Of a stretch of 44,498 nucleotides of DNA, positions 1-8,047 are shown one piece after another. The translations under genes and the position numbers were made by a program. The DNA lies in contig JAJDOD010000128.1 of the NCBI GenBank assembly GCA_022340315.1, forward strand, positions 1 through 44,498, in the 5' to 3' direction. Source of the DNA: Silicimonas sp. (GTDB lineage Bacteria > Pseudomonadota > Alphaproteobacteria > Rhodobacterales > Rhodobacteraceae). Positions within the stretch are counted from its first letter, which is position 1; every line of letters begins with the position of its first letter. Below the pieces are notes generated by a model. That model was not told the origin of the DNA, ran no database searches, and worked only from the letters and a program-made list of their open reading frames with translations.

Positions 1-279
1 AAGGAGATGTCGATCCCGGCGCTTTATTTCACCAACCTGATCTCGGCGCGTCCGTTGATGGGGCCAGCCGGGGCCGGATCGCTGGCCGAGGTCATCAATG
101 CGGCCATCGCGGGCAAGGACCGGATGGACCGGATGAACGACTTCTTCGACGGGGTCGGCTCGGGCGACACGGCGGGCATCTGGGAAGATAAGCTGAACCT
201 GCGCCCGGATTTCCGCGCGGCGCATCAGAAGAAGCTCGACAAGGCGGCGCGTGCCAAGGCAGCGGAGGCCATGATCTGA
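1..279 (+). CDS. bchY: Chlorophyllide a reductase subunit Y, C-terminal fragment
   Basis: Only the last 92 codons are present; the frame is already open at base 1, so the ATG at 7 in the ORF track is internal. The segment [18 protein letters not shown] is the recognisable C-terminal part of BchY, a nitrogenase MoFe-like subunit. With BchX and BchZ it forms chlorophyllide oxidoreductase (COR), which reduces the C7-C8 bond of ring B in bacteriochlorophyll synthesis in the cytoplasm. The stop codon overlaps the bchZ start by one base (TGATG), which implies translational coupling. The identification rests on this C-terminal sequence and on bchZ following directly. Confidence 0.93.
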   Translation, partial: KEMSIPALYFTNLISARPLMGPAGAGSLAEVINAAIAGKDRMDRMNDFFDGVGSGDTAGIWEDKLNLRPDFRAAHQKKLDKAARAKAAEAMI

Positions 280-1757
280 TGCTCATTCAGGATCACGACA
301 GGGCAGGCGGGTACTGGGGCGCGGTTTACGCATTCTGTGCCGTCAAGGGCCTTCAGGTCGTGATCGACGGCCCGGTGGGCTGTGAGAATTTGCCGGTGAC
401 CAGCGTCCTGCACTACACGGACGCATTACCCCCCCACGAATTACCCATCGTGGTCACTGGCCTCGGCGAGGAAGAACTGGGACGCGACGGGACCGAAGGC
501 GCGATGAAACGCGCCTGGGGAACGCTTGATCCTGCCCTTCCCGCCGTTGTCGTGACGGGCTCGATTGCCGAGATGATCGGCGGCGGTGTGACGCCCCAGG
601 GAACGTCGATCCAGCGGTTCCTGCCCAGGACCATCGACGAGGATCAGTGGGAGGCCGCCGACCGGGCGATGACCTGGATCTTCACCGAATACGGCATGAC
701 CAAGGGCCGGATGCCGCGCGAGAAGAAACGCGAGGATGGCGCGAAGCCGCGCGTCAATATCCTCGGCCCGATGTACGGCACGTTCAACATGCCGAGCGAT
801 CTGGCCGAGATCCGGCGACTGGTCGAAGGCATTGGCGCCGAGGTCAACATGGTTATGCCGCTCGGGAGCCACCTGGCCGAGATGCGGGACCTGGTGAATG
901 CGGATGTGAACGTCTGCATGTATCGCGAGTTCGGGCGCGGGCTTTGCGAGGTGCTGGGCAAGCCCTATTTGCAGGCACCGATCGGGATCGATTCAACGAC
1001 GCGCTTCCTGCGCAAGCTGGGCGAGTTGCTGGACCTTGACCCCGAACCGTTCATCGAGCGTGAGAAGCATTCGACCATCAAGCCGATCTGGGATCTCTGG
1101 CGCTCGGTCACACAGGATTTCTTCGCGACCGCCGGGTTCGGGATCGTAGCAAACGAGACCTATGCGCGCGGCGTGCGGCATTACCTCGAAAGCGATCTGG
1201 GCTTCCCCTGCGCGTTTGCGGTTGCCCGCGTCGCGGGCACGAAGACGGACAACAACCAGGTGCGGGCGCTGATCGGCGACAAGAAGCCGCTGATCCTGCT
1301 CGGCTCGATCAATGAAAAGATGTACCTGGCCGAGACGAAGGCCGGACACGGACCGAGCCCGGCGTTCATTCCCGCCAGTTTCCCCGGCGCTGCCATCCGA
1401 CGCGCGACCGGAACGCCCTTCATGGGGTACGCGGGAGCGACTTACCTGTTGCAGGAGGTCTGCAACGGGCTTTTCGACGCGCTTTTCCACATCCTGCCGC
1501 TGGGCACCGATCTGGACGCGACCGCCGCCACCCCGACGAAATTGAGGCGCGACATGCCCTGGGACGCCGATGCCCAGGCCGAACTGGATCGGATTGTCGC
1601 CACACACCCCATTCTGACCCGTATTTCCGCCGCCAAGACGCTGCGCGATGCCGCCGAGCACGCCGCGCTGGAAGGTGGTGCGGACCGGGTCGTTATCGAG
1701 ACCGTCAAGGCACTGGCACCCGCCAGCGCCGACGCTGCGAGGGAGGAAACCCAATGA
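279..1757 (+). CDS. bchZ: Chlorophyllide a reductase subunit Z
   Basis: This 492-residue protein is full length for BchZ, the NifK-like beta subunit of chlorophyllide a oxidoreductase. BchY and BchZ hold the [4Fe-4S] cluster and substrate, and BchX delivers electrons. The N-terminus [19 protein letters not shown] and the GPVGCENLP segment with Cys35, an expected cluster-ligand position, support the call. The start is fixed by the TGATG overlap with bchY. The 3' end overlaps pufQ by 4 bases (ATGA). By analogy with Rhodobacter, the puf promoter and regulatory region should lie inside the end of this gene, but I could not identify it by eye. Confidence 0.96.
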   Translation: MLIQDHDRAGGYWGAVYAFCAVKGLQVVIDGPVGCENLPVTSVLHYTDALPPHELPIVVTGLGEEELGRDGTEGAMKRAWGTLDPALPAVVVTGSIAEMIGGGVTPQGTSIQRFLPRTIDEDQWEAADRAMTWIFTEYGMTKGRMPREKKREDGAKPRVNILGPMYGTFNMPSDLAEIRRLVEGIGAEVNMVMPLGSHLAEMRDLVNADVNVCMYREFGRGLCEVLGKPYLQAPIGIDSTTRFLRKLGELLDLDPEPFIEREKHSTIKPIWDLWRSVTQDFFATAGFGIVANETYARGVRHYLESDLGFPCAFAVARVAGTKTDNNQVRALIGDKKPLILLGSINEKMYLAETKAGHGPSPAFIPASFPGAAIRRATGTPFMGYAGATYLLQEVCNGLFDALFHILPLGTDLDATAATPTKLRRDMPWDADAQAELDRIVATHPILTRISAAKTLRDAAEHAALEGGADRVVIETVKALAPASADAAREETQ

Positions 1758-1978
1758 CCGACATCACCAACACACCGGTGCCCCGCAGCGCCAGCCGCCA
1801 CAAGCGCGGGACGGAGTTCAAGATCTACTTCACCCTGATTTTCATCCTGGCCATCCCCGTTGGAACGGAACGGTGGATCGCAAACGTGGTGCGCAGGCGC
1901 TCGCTCGACGTGCGGGGGCCGCTGGCCCGCGCCTGGGCGGAAGCGGATCGTATCACCCCGCTCATTTTCTCGGCATGA
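1754..1978 (+). CDS. pufQ: PufQ, bacteriochlorophyll/puf operon small membrane protein
   Basis: This 74-residue protein is the same size as Rhodobacter PufQ. It has a basic N-terminus, one hydrophobic helix (about residues 25-38, [14 protein letters not shown]), and a C-terminal amphipathic stretch ending [10 protein letters not shown]. PufQ has been linked to bacteriochlorophyll synthesis or carriage during antenna and reaction-centre assembly, but its biochemical role is unsettled. The ATG overlaps the bchZ stop (ATGA) and the gene is first in the puf operon. Assignment rests on size, position between bchZ and pufB, and the hydrophobic pattern. Confidence 0.9.
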   Translation: MTDITNTPVPRSASRHKRGTEFKIYFTLIFILAIPVGTERWIANVVRRRSLDVRGPLARAWAEADRITPLIFSA

Positions 1979-2006
1979 ACCGCCACGCCGAAAACCAGAT
2001 CCCGAG

Positions 2007-2046
2007 GGGGAAACCCCGAAGGTCCCAGCCGCGAGGGTCTCGCGGC
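2007..2046 (+). promoter_or_regulatory. Two RNA hairpins in the pufQ-pufB gap
   Basis: The 96-base gap between pufQ and pufB holds two short stem-loops: GGGG-AAA-CCCC at 2007-2017, and GCCGCGAG-GGT-CTCGCGGC at 2028-2046. Both arms are perfect. They precede the strong ribosome-binding site GGAGGAA (2063-2069) of pufB. In Rhodobacter the region upstream of pufB is a processing site that separates pufQ from the very abundant pufBA message. A protective 5' hairpin role here is inference from position. Confidence 0.55.
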
Positions 2047-2074
2047 GTCAGCATAACGTTCCGGAGGAAAGTTC

Positions 2075-2224
2075 ATGGCTGATAACTCCGACCTGTCCTT
2101 TACAGGTCTAACCGACGAGCAGGCTCAGGAGCTGCATTCGGTCTATATGGGCGGCCTCTGGCTGTTCGTGATCGTTGCAGTGGTCGCGCACCTAGCGACC
2201 TATATCTGGGCTCCGTGGTTCTGA
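2075..2224 (+). CDS. pufB: Light-harvesting 1 (B870) beta subunit
   Basis: This 49-residue protein is too short for the ORF track. It has the antenna beta layout: a polar N-terminus, [20 protein letters not shown], a single membrane helix [18 protein letters not shown], and an aromatic C-terminus. His39, in an AxxxH context, is the bacteriochlorophyll ligand. His21 lies at the conserved N-terminal His position. The ATG is preceded by a near-ideal GGAGGAA ribosome site at 6-base spacing. Together with PufA it builds the LH1 ring around the reaction centre. Confidence 0.97.
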   Translation: MADNSDLSFTGLTDEQAQELHSVYMGGLWLFVIVAVVAHLATYIWAPWF

Positions 2225-2234
2225 GGGGATTGAT

Positions 2235-2402
2235 ATGGCAAAATTCTACAAGATTTGGCTCATCTTCGATCCGCGCCGCGTGTTTGTGGCACAAGGCGTC
2301 TTCCTCTTCCTCCTAGCGGTGATGATTCACCTGGTGGTGCTCTCGAACGGTGTGAACTGGTTCGAAAATGCCGCCGCGTCTCGCGCCGCTGCGGACGGAT
2401 AA
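2235..2402 (+). CDS. pufA: Light-harvesting 1 (B870) alpha subunit
   Basis: This 55-residue protein is absent from the ORF track. It starts [20 protein letters not shown], the typical LH1 alpha N-terminus, followed by a membrane helix [17 protein letters not shown]. His32 is the bacteriochlorophyll ligand. The C-terminal tail, [14 protein letters not shown], is short and Ala-rich. The ribosome-binding site GAGGGGAT begins inside the pufB stop region, and only 10 bases separate the two genes, so pufBA are co-translated neighbours. It pairs with PufB to form the B870 subunit. Confidence 0.97.
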   Translation: MAKFYKIWLIFDPRRVFVAQGVFLFLLAVMIHLVVLSNGVNWFENAAASRAAADG

Positions 2403-2424
2403 CCACGGGATCGTGCTCGATATC

Positions 2425-2456
2425 GTCGTGGGCGGCGGGCCTCCGTCGCCCACGAC
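2425..2456 (+). promoter_or_regulatory. pufA-pufL intercistronic stem-loop
   Basis: GTCGTGGGCG pairs perfectly with CGCCCACGAC, and the interior extends by a G-U and three more pairs around a GCCT loop, giving about 14 pairs in 32 bases. It sits 22 bases after the pufA stop and lacks a T-tract, so it is not a classical terminator. In Rhodobacter a hairpin at this position blocks 3'-to-5' decay, stabilising pufBA mRNA over pufLM and setting the LH1:reaction-centre ratio. The same role here is inferred from position and stability. Confidence 0.85.
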
Positions 2457-2510
2457 AAACCAAAAGACAAAGGCGGGCCGTGACGGGCGCGCTCAACGGA
2501 GAGTAAGAAG

Positions 2511-3350
2511 ATGGCACTGCTCAGCTTCGAGAGAAAATACCGGGTCCGCGGGGGAACGATCATCGGTGGTGATCTGTTCGATTTCTGGGTCGGGCCGTTC
2601 TATGTCGGGTTCTTCGGGGTCACCACGGCGTTCTTCGCGCTGCTGGGCGCCATCCTGATCTTCTATGGCGCGGCCATGCAGGGGACCTGGAACCCCTGGC
2701 TGGTCAGTATCGAGCCGCCTGACCTGAGTTACGGGCTGGCCGCAGCGCCACTTCTGGAAGGCGGGCTTTGGCAGATCATCACGATCTGCGCCATCGGCGC
2801 CTTTACAAGCTGGGCGCTGCGCGAGGTGGAGATCTGCCGCAAGCTGGGGATCGGGTATCATGTACCCTTCGCCTTCAGCTTCGCGATCCTCGCCTATGTC
2901 ACGCTGGTGGTCTTCCGGCCGCTCTTGATGGGCGCCTGGGGGCACGGCTTCCCCTATGGCATCTTCAGCCATCTCGACTGGGTGTCGAACACCGGCTACG
3001 CCTACCTCCACTTCCATTACAACCCGGCGCATATGCTGGCGGTGACGCTGTTCTTCACCACCTGCCTCGCGCTCGCGCTTCACGGCGGGCTGATCCTCTC
3101 CGCAGCCAACCCGGAAAAGGGCGAGGTGATGAAGACGCCGGATCACGAAGACACGTTCTTCCGCGATTTCATCGGCTATTCGATCGGGCCGCTCGGCATT
3201 CACCGGCTGGGCTATCTGCTGGCGATCAACGCCGTCTTCTTCAGTGCCGTCTGTATCATCATCTCGGGCCCGGTCTGGACCAAGGGCTGGCCGGAGTGGT
3301 GGAACTGGTGGCTCGAGCTGCCGATCTGGGGCAGCCAGGTGGGGTTCTGA
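2511..3350 (+). CDS. pufL: Photosynthetic reaction centre L subunit
   Basis: This 279-residue protein has five membrane helices and is near the usual length. All cofactor ligands sit at positions equal to Rhodobacter sphaeroides L plus one for the initiator Met: His154 (accessory bacteriochlorophyll), His174 (special pair), and His191 and His231 (non-haem iron). Glu213 in [11 protein letters not shown] matches the QB proton-pathway Glu. The start codon follows GGAGAGTAAGAAG. It lies 108 bases after pufA, separated by the stabilising hairpin, and 3 bases before pufM. Confidence 0.98.
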   Translation: MALLSFERKYRVRGGTIIGGDLFDFWVGPFYVGFFGVTTAFFALLGAILIFYGAAMQGTWNPWLVSIEPPDLSYGLAAAPLLEGGLWQIITICAIGAFTSWALREVEICRKLGIGYHVPFAFSFAILAYVTLVVFRPLLMGAWGHGFPYGIFSHLDWVSNTGYAYLHFHYNPAHMLAVTLFFTTCLALALHGGLILSAANPEKGEVMKTPDHEDTFFRDFIGYSIGPLGIHRLGYLLAINAVFFSAVCIIISGPVWTKGWPEWWNWWLELPIWGSQVGF

Positions 3351-3353
3351 GCT

Positions 3354-4340
3354 ATGATCACGGAATATCAGAACATCTTTAACCAGGTGCAGGTCCGCGG
3401 ACCGGCCGAAATGGGCACCGACGATTACGGCACACTGACCGAGGACCGGTCGAGCAAGACAGGGTTTTCGAGCCTGCTGGGCTGGTTCGCCAACGCGCAG
3501 CTTGGGCCGATCAACCTTGGCATGGCAGGCGTCGTCTCGCTGGCCTCCGGGCTGGTCTGGCTGAACATCATCGGGTTCAACATGCTGGCGCAGGTCGACT
3601 GGTCGATCTCGGAGTTCATCCGGCAGCTGTTCTGGCTGGCGCTTGAACCGCCCGCGCCGGAGTACGGCCTGACGATCCCACCGCTGAACGATGGCGGATG
3701 GTACATCATCGCCAGTTTCTTCCTGCTCTTCTCGGTGATGGCCTGGTGGTACCGGGCGTACCAGCTGGCCGCCGAGCAGAAGCTGGGAAAGCACATCTTC
3801 TGGGCCTTCGGCGCGGCGATCTGGCTGTTCCTGGTGCTGGGTCTGTTCCGTCCGATCCTGATGGGGTCGTGGTCGGAGGCGGTGCCCTACGGCATCTTCG
3901 CGCATCTCGACTGGACCACGGCGTTCAGCATTCGCTACGGCAACCTCTACTACAACCCGTTCCACTGTCTGAGCATCGTGTTCCTCTACGGCTCGGCGCT
4001 GCTTTTCGCGATGCACGGCGGCACGATCCTGTCGGTCACGCGCTATGGCGGTGACCGCGAGCTTGAGCAGATCATCGACCGGGGCACGGCCACCGAGCGC
4101 GCCGCGCTCTTCTGGCGCTGGACGATGGGTTTCAATGCGACGATGGAAGGCATTCACCGCTGGGCCTGGTGGTTCGCGGTGTTGACGCCGATCACCGGCG
4201 GCATCGGTATCCTGCTGACCGGCACCGTTGTCGACAACTGGTTCATCTGGGCGCAGGAGCACCACTTCGCACCGAGCTATGACGGTGCCTATGGCTACGA
4301 CGCCTACGGGTCGTATGAAGCCTTTATCGGGAAGGAATAA
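3354..4340 (+). CDS. pufM: Photosynthetic reaction centre M subunit
   Basis: This 328-residue protein has five membrane helices. The segment [20 protein letters not shown] followed by PFHCLSIVF contains the accessory and special-pair bacteriochlorophyll His ligands, with the latter near residue 200. Iron-ligand His residues lie in AMHGGTI and EGIHRWAWW. The protein is about 20 residues longer than PufX-type M subunits because of a Tyr/Gly/Asp-rich tail after HHFAPSYDG. Such tails occur in M subunits that dock a bound PufC cytochrome, consistent with pufC following 4 bases downstream. Confidence 0.98.
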   Translation: MITEYQNIFNQVQVRGPAEMGTDDYGTLTEDRSSKTGFSSLLGWFANAQLGPINLGMAGVVSLASGLVWLNIIGFNMLAQVDWSISEFIRQLFWLALEPPAPEYGLTIPPLNDGGWYIIASFFLLFSVMAWWYRAYQLAAEQKLGKHIFWAFGAAIWLFLVLGLFRPILMGSWSEAVPYGIFAHLDWTTAFSIRYGNLYYNPFHCLSIVFLYGSALLFAMHGGTILSVTRYGGDRELEQIIDRGTATERAALFWRWTMGFNATMEGIHRWAWWFAVLTPITGGIGILLTGTVVDNWFIWAQEHHFAPSYDGAYGYDAYGSYEAFIGKE

Positions 4341-4344
4341 GCAC

Positions 4345-5367
4345 ATGTTCGACAAGCTCATGAACTTCCCCAAGTGGTTCGGTGACTGGAACAAGAACAA
4401 CCCGACCGACATCTACGGACCCATCATCGTGATGGGCGTGGCCGGGACGGCGGTGATCGCGGTGGTGGCACTTCTCGCCTTCGGTCAGCCCTTCGCGACG
4501 AACAGCCTGCAGACCGGCCCGCGCGGCATCGGCATGTCGGTGCCCGAGTTCAAGTCGGACCTTGCCACGCCCGATCCGGGGATCGCGGCGCTGGCCGAGA
4601 TCGGTGAGCAGGACGGCGACATCATCGCGGCGATGCAGGCCTGGACGGGTATCCCGAACCTGTTCGAGGATCCCGACAGCTATCAGACCGCCGTCGCCGG
4701 GCTGATGATCTCGATGACCCAGAACATCAACGAGAACTGGGATGGTCACGTGAACGCCAACAAGCAGGTCGGCGTCACCTGCTATACCTGCCATCGGGGC
4801 CAGCCGGTTCCGTCGGAGGTCTGGTATTCGATCACACCCGTGAACACCAATATGGCGGGCTGGTCGGCCAATCAGAACCGGGCGACGTCGAATTCGCAGT
4901 TCACGTCGCTGCCCTCGGATCAGCTGGAGACCTACCTGGTCGATGCGCAGGCCATCGCGGTGCATGACCTGGAAAGCCGTGCCGCGGGCATCCCCGGCAA
5001 GGACGGCTATCCCGGCATCCAGCACGCCGAGCGCACCTTTGCGCTGATGAACTACTTCGCCAACTCGCTCGGCGTGAATTGCGTTTTCTGCCACAACACC
5101 CGCGCCTTCTACGACGCGGGGCAGGTGACGTCGCAATGGGCGACGGCATCGCTGGGTATCCTGATGGTTCAGGAGCTCAACAACGACTACATCGTGCCGG
5201 TTGGCGCTCTTTTGCCCGAAGAGCGACTGAACCCGCGCACCGGTGACGTGCCGAAGCTGGCCTGCAAGACCTGCCACAAGGGGTATCAGCAGCCGCTTCA
5301 AGGCACTGACGTAATAGGCAACTGGCCTCAGCTGCAGAGCACCGACGCGGTGATTGACCTGCCCTGA
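4345..5367 (+). CDS. pufC: Reaction-centre-bound cytochrome c subunit with three haem motifs
   Basis: This 340-residue protein starts at the ATG at 4345; the ORF-track ATG at 4228 lies inside pufM. One N-terminal membrane helix (about residues 24-46, IYGPIIVMGVAGTAVIAVVA) has no lipobox Cys, so it is probably an uncleaved anchor. Only three CXXCH motifs are present: CYTCH (C146), CVFCH (C246) and CKTCH (C307). Spacings of 100 and 61 resemble haems 2-3 and 3-4 of the tetrahaem family. Expected axial ligands M124, M235 and probably H135 are kept. The haem-1 motif region reads NLFEDPDS instead. The subunit re-reduces the special pair from the periplasmic side. Confidence 0.95.
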   Translation: MFDKLMNFPKWFGDWNKNNPTDIYGPIIVMGVAGTAVIAVVALLAFGQPFATNSLQTGPRGIGMSVPEFKSDLATPDPGIAALAEIGEQDGDIIAAMQAWTGIPNLFEDPDSYQTAVAGLMISMTQNINENWDGHVNANKQVGVTCYTCHRGQPVPSEVWYSITPVNTNMAGWSANQNRATSNSQFTSLPSDQLETYLVDAQAIAVHDLESRAAGIPGKDGYPGIQHAERTFALMNYFANSLGVNCVFCHNTRAFYDAGQVTSQWATASLGILMVQELNNDYIVPVGALLPEERLNPRTGDVPKLACKTCHKGYQQPLQGTDVIGNWPQLQSTDAVIDLP

Positions 5368-5442
5368 ACGCAGTTTCCTGACGAGGTTCGGTCCCGCGGG
5401 CAACAGGGGCCGGGCAACAGGGATGCACCATCCCGCATCCCG

Positions 5443-5460
5443 ATCCTGGCTTGCCAGGAT
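5443..5460 (+). promoter_or_regulatory. Stem-loop after pufC
   Basis: ATCCTGG-CTTG-CCAGGAT is a perfect 7-bp hairpin 75 bases downstream of the pufC stop. There is no T-tract, so it looks more like an RNA-decay barrier at the 3' end of the puf message than a rho-independent terminator. It precedes the larger structured element just upstream of dxs. Confidence 0.5.
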
Positions 5461-5463
5461 AAA

Positions 5464-5520
5464 GGCGGCGCATTCTCCGTTCCCTGAATGCGCCGCCATA
5501 CCCGCCCGAACCAGGGAACG
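5464..5520 (+). promoter_or_regulatory. Stem-loop / possible H-type pseudoknot upstream of dxs
   Basis: GGCGGCGCATTC (5464-5475) pairs perfectly with GAATGCGCCGCC (5486-5497) around a 10-base loop. Eight loop bases, CGTTCCCT (5478-5485), are the exact complement of AGGGAACG (5513-5520), so an H-type pseudoknot with a 12-bp and an 8-bp stem is sterically possible. The 3' strand of the second stem abuts the dxs ribosome site AAGGGAG (5521-5527). It could be the puf transcript 3' barrier, a control element for dxs translation, or both. The function is inference. Confidence 0.55.
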
Positions 5521-5534
5521 AAGGGAGCATTGCC

Positions 5535-7448
5535 ATGACCACGACCCCGCTGCTTGACCGGATCGCCGGCCCGTCCGATCTGAAGCGCTTTTCGGATGCG
5601 GAGCTGACCGAGCTTGCGCGCGAGTTGCGACGCGAGGTGATCGAGGTGGTGAGCCAGACCGGCGGCCACCTTGGATCGTCGCTGGGCGTGGTGGAGCTGA
5701 CGGTCGCGATCCATGCCGTTTTCAACACGCCGATGGACAAGCTGATCTGGGATGTCGGCCACCAGTGCTATCCGCACAAGGTCATCACCGGTCGCCGCGA
5801 GCGAATGACGACGCTGCGCCAGAAGGACGGGCTTTCAGGCTTCACCAAGCGGGACGAGAGCGAGTTCGACCCGTTCGGCGCGGCGCATTCCTCGACCTCG
5901 ATTTCCGCCGCGCTCGGCTTTGCCGTGGGCCGCGACATGGGGCGGCCGACAGGCGATGCGATTGCCGTGATCGGCGACGGCTCGATAAGTGCGGGCATGG
6001 CCTATGAGGCGCTGAACAACGCCGGTGCGCACGGGCGGCGGCTGATCGTCATCCTGAACGACAACGAGATGTCGATCGCGCCGCCGGTGGGGGCGATGTC
6101 GTCCTATCTCTCGGGTCTCTATGCCGCGACGCCCGCGCCGATGAAGGCGCTGGCCGAGGGGATGGAAGCTCTGATGCCGCCGCCGATGCGCGAGGGCGCG
6201 CGGCGGGCGCGCCAGCTTGTGACCGGGCAGGGGCTTTCGGGCACGCTCTTCGAGGAGCTTGGTTTCGACTACATGGGGCCGATTGACGGGCATGACATGG
6301 GGCAGCTTCTCTCGGCCTTGCGCACGGTCAAGACCAGGGCCGAGGGGCCGGTTCTGATCCATGCCTGCACCGTGAAGGGCAAGGGCTATGCGCCTGCCGA
6401 GCAAAGCTCGGACAAGTATCACGGGGTCTCGAAGTTCGACGTCGAGACCGGCGCGCAGGCGAAATCGAAGCCGAATGCGCCGAGTTACACGAGCGTTTTC
6501 GGCAAGACGCTGGCCGACGAGGCCTCGCGCGATCCGCGGATCGTGGCGGTGACTGCGGCGATGCCGTCGGGGACCGGCGTCAACATCATGGCCGAGCGGT
6601 TTCCGGCGCGCGTATTCGACGTGGGCATCGCCGAGCAGCATGGCGTGACCTTCGCCGCCGGCATGGCGGCGAGCGGGCTTCGGCCGTTCTGCGCGATCTA
6701 CTCGACCTTCCTGCAGCGGGGTTACGACCAGGTGGTGCATGACGTGGCGCTGCAGGGTCTGCCGGTGCGTTTCGCCATCGACCGGGCAGGGCTTGTGGGG
6801 GCTGACGGGGCGACCCATGCGGGCGCCTTCGACGTTGGGTACCTGTGCAACCTCCCGGGCTTCACGGTGATGGCGGCGGCGGACGAGGCGGAGCTTGTTC
6901 ACATGGTGGCAACGGCGGCGCAGCATGACAGCGGGCCGATCGCCTTCCGCTATCCGCGCGGCAACGGTGTGGGCGTGCAGATGCCCGAGCGGGGCGAGGT
7001 GCTGGAGATCGGCAAGGGCCGGGTTGTGCGCGAGGGCGCCGACCTGGCGATCCTGTCTTTCGGGGCGGGGCTGGCCGACGCGCTTGGGGCGGCGGAGTTG
7101 CTCGAGGCCGAGGGCATCGGCGTGACGGTGGCGGATGCGCGGTTTGCGAAGCCGCTGGATACCGGTTTGGTCGAGCGTCTTGCGCGCGAACACGGTGCGC
7201 TCATCACGCTGGAGCACGGGGCCGAGGGCGGTTTCGGTTCGATGGTGCTGCATCACCTGGCGCGGGCAGGCCTTCTGGATGGCGGACTGGCGATCCGGCC
7301 GATGACGCTGCCGGACCGGTTCATCCACCAGGCGAGCCCGGCGGAGATGTATGCCGATGCGGGCTTGACGGTGGGGGATATCTGCCGGACCGCGACCGCA
7401 ATGCTGCGGCCCGATCGGAATGTGGTCGATTTCGGGGCACGCGCCTGA
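5535..7448 (+). CDS. dxs: 1-deoxy-D-xylulose-5-phosphate synthase
   Basis: This 637-residue protein is full length for DXS, the thiamine-diphosphate enzyme that condenses pyruvate and glyceraldehyde-3-phosphate in the first step of the MEP isoprenoid pathway. Visible motifs include [13 protein letters not shown] near residue 45, the ThDP/metal motif [18 protein letters not shown] near 155, and the second-domain catalytic Glu region [15 protein letters not shown] near 370. The start is supported by AAGGGAG upstream. A dxs copy beside puf is a recurrent Rhodobacterales arrangement and supplies precursors for carotenoids and the chlorophyll tail. A second genomic dxs is likely but not visible here. 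Confidence 0.96.
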   Translation: MTTTPLLDRIAGPSDLKRFSDAELTELARELRREVIEVVSQTGGHLGSSLGVVELTVAIHAVFNTPMDKLIWDVGHQCYPHKVITGRRERMTTLRQKDGLSGFTKRDESEFDPFGAAHSSTSISAALGFAVGRDMGRPTGDAIAVIGDGSISAGMAYEALNNAGAHGRRLIVILNDNEMSIAPPVGAMSSYLSGLYAATPAPMKALAEGMEALMPPPMREGARRARQLVTGQGLSGTLFEELGFDYMGPIDGHDMGQLLSALRTVKTRAEGPVLIHACTVKGKGYAPAEQSSDKYHGVSKFDVETGAQAKSKPNAPSYTSVFGKTLADEASRDPRIVAVTAAMPSGTGVNIMAERFPARVFDVGIAEQHGVTFAAGMAASGLRPFCAIYSTFLQRGYDQVVHDVALQGLPVRFAIDRAGLVGADGATHAGAFDVGYLCNLPGFTVMAAADEAELVHMVATAAQHDSGPIAFRYPRGNGVGVQMPERGEVLEIGKGRVVREGADLAILSFGAGLADALGAAELLEAEGIGVTVADARFAKPLDTGLVERLAREHGALITLEHGAEGGFGSMVLHHLARAGLLDGGLAIRPMTLPDRFIHQASPAEMYADAGLTVGDICRTATAMLRPDRNVVDFGARA

Positions 7449-7480
7449 GGGCGATGGCGCCGGCTTTGCCGCCTCACACT

Positions 7481-7507
7481 CCCCCAGAGTATTTGCGGGC
7501 CGATGAT
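7481..7507 (+). repeat. Dispersed repeat core, copy A (dxs-idi gap)
   Basis: The core CCCCCAGAGTATTTGC, then GGGCCGATGAT, matches the family consensus CCCC-n-TATTT-n-GnCCGATGAa seen at four other places in the window. The preceding hairpin is weak here (CGGC-TTT-GCCG at 7461-7471). It lies between convergent dxs and idi, so it would fall in the 3' untranslated region of either message. Related sequences at gene ends are, to my recollection, common in Rhodobacteraceae genomes, but I cannot check this here. Confidence 0.6.
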
Positions 7508-7516
7508 CCGGGTGGA

Positions 7517-8047
7517 TCAGGCTGAAGCGTCGGTTCCGAAGATTTTTGCGCCGTGCTCGTCGAGGTAGATCCTGAGCCAGGGCGTGAAGCGCGCCGGGAA
7601 GCGCGCGACCATCTGCGTCAGTTCGCGCCAGGTGACCCAGCGGGTTTCCATCACTTCGTCGGGGTTTGGCGCGATGGCGAGATCAGCCGGCGCTTCCGCG
7701 GTGAAGAGATCGACCAGTTCGTGTTCGATCAGACCTTTGCCGACGTCGGCGCGGTACTCGATCCGGTCGCGGTGAACCGGGGTCAGGCCGGTGATCCCCA
7801 GTTCCTCGTCCAGCCGGCGCAGTGCGCAATCCAGCGGGCTTTCGTCCCACTCGGGGTGCGTGCAGCAGGTGTTCGCCCAGAGACCGGGCGTGTGGTACTT
7901 GCCCATCGCGCGGCGCTGGATCAGCACCTTGTCGCCGGACATGACGAAGACCGAAACCGCCTTGTGCCGGAGACCGCGCTGATGCGCCTCCAGCTTCTCG
8001 ACGGGGGTCAACTGACCGTCGACCCAGGTGGGGATCATGATCGTCAT
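7517..8047 (-). CDS. idi: Isopentenyl-diphosphate delta-isomerase (type 1)
   Basis: This 176-residue Nudix-fold protein interconverts isopentenyl and dimethylallyl diphosphate, balancing precursors for geranylgeranyl diphosphate. The catalytic Cys lies in LWANTCCTHP (C61/C62) and the conserved acid in GLIEHELVDLF. The length and N-terminus, IPTWVDGQLTPVEKLEAHQRG, fit the Rhodobacter PGC protein formerly called ORF176. Its start overlaps the bchP stop (ATGA). It is last in the bchG-MFS-bchP-idi operon and converges on dxs. Confidence 0.95.
   Translation of the reverse strand: MTIMIPTWVDGQLTPVEKLEAHQRGLRHKAVSVFVMSGDKVLIQRRAMGKYHTPGLWANTCCTHPEWDESPLDCALRRLDEELGITGLTPVHRDRIEYRADVGKGLIEHELVDLFTAEAPADLAIAPNPDEVMETRWVTWRELTQMVARFPARFTPWLRIYLDEHGAKIFGTDASA

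Noticed and set aside
2493-4412. Antisense ORF of 639 residues opposite pufL, pufM
   Set aside because: It covers three well-supported genes on the other strand, has low-complexity acidic/basic composition and no family features.
5368-5534. pufX gene after pufM/pufC
   Set aside because: No ORF with PufX features exists there; pufC takes its place and the gap is structured non-coding sequence.
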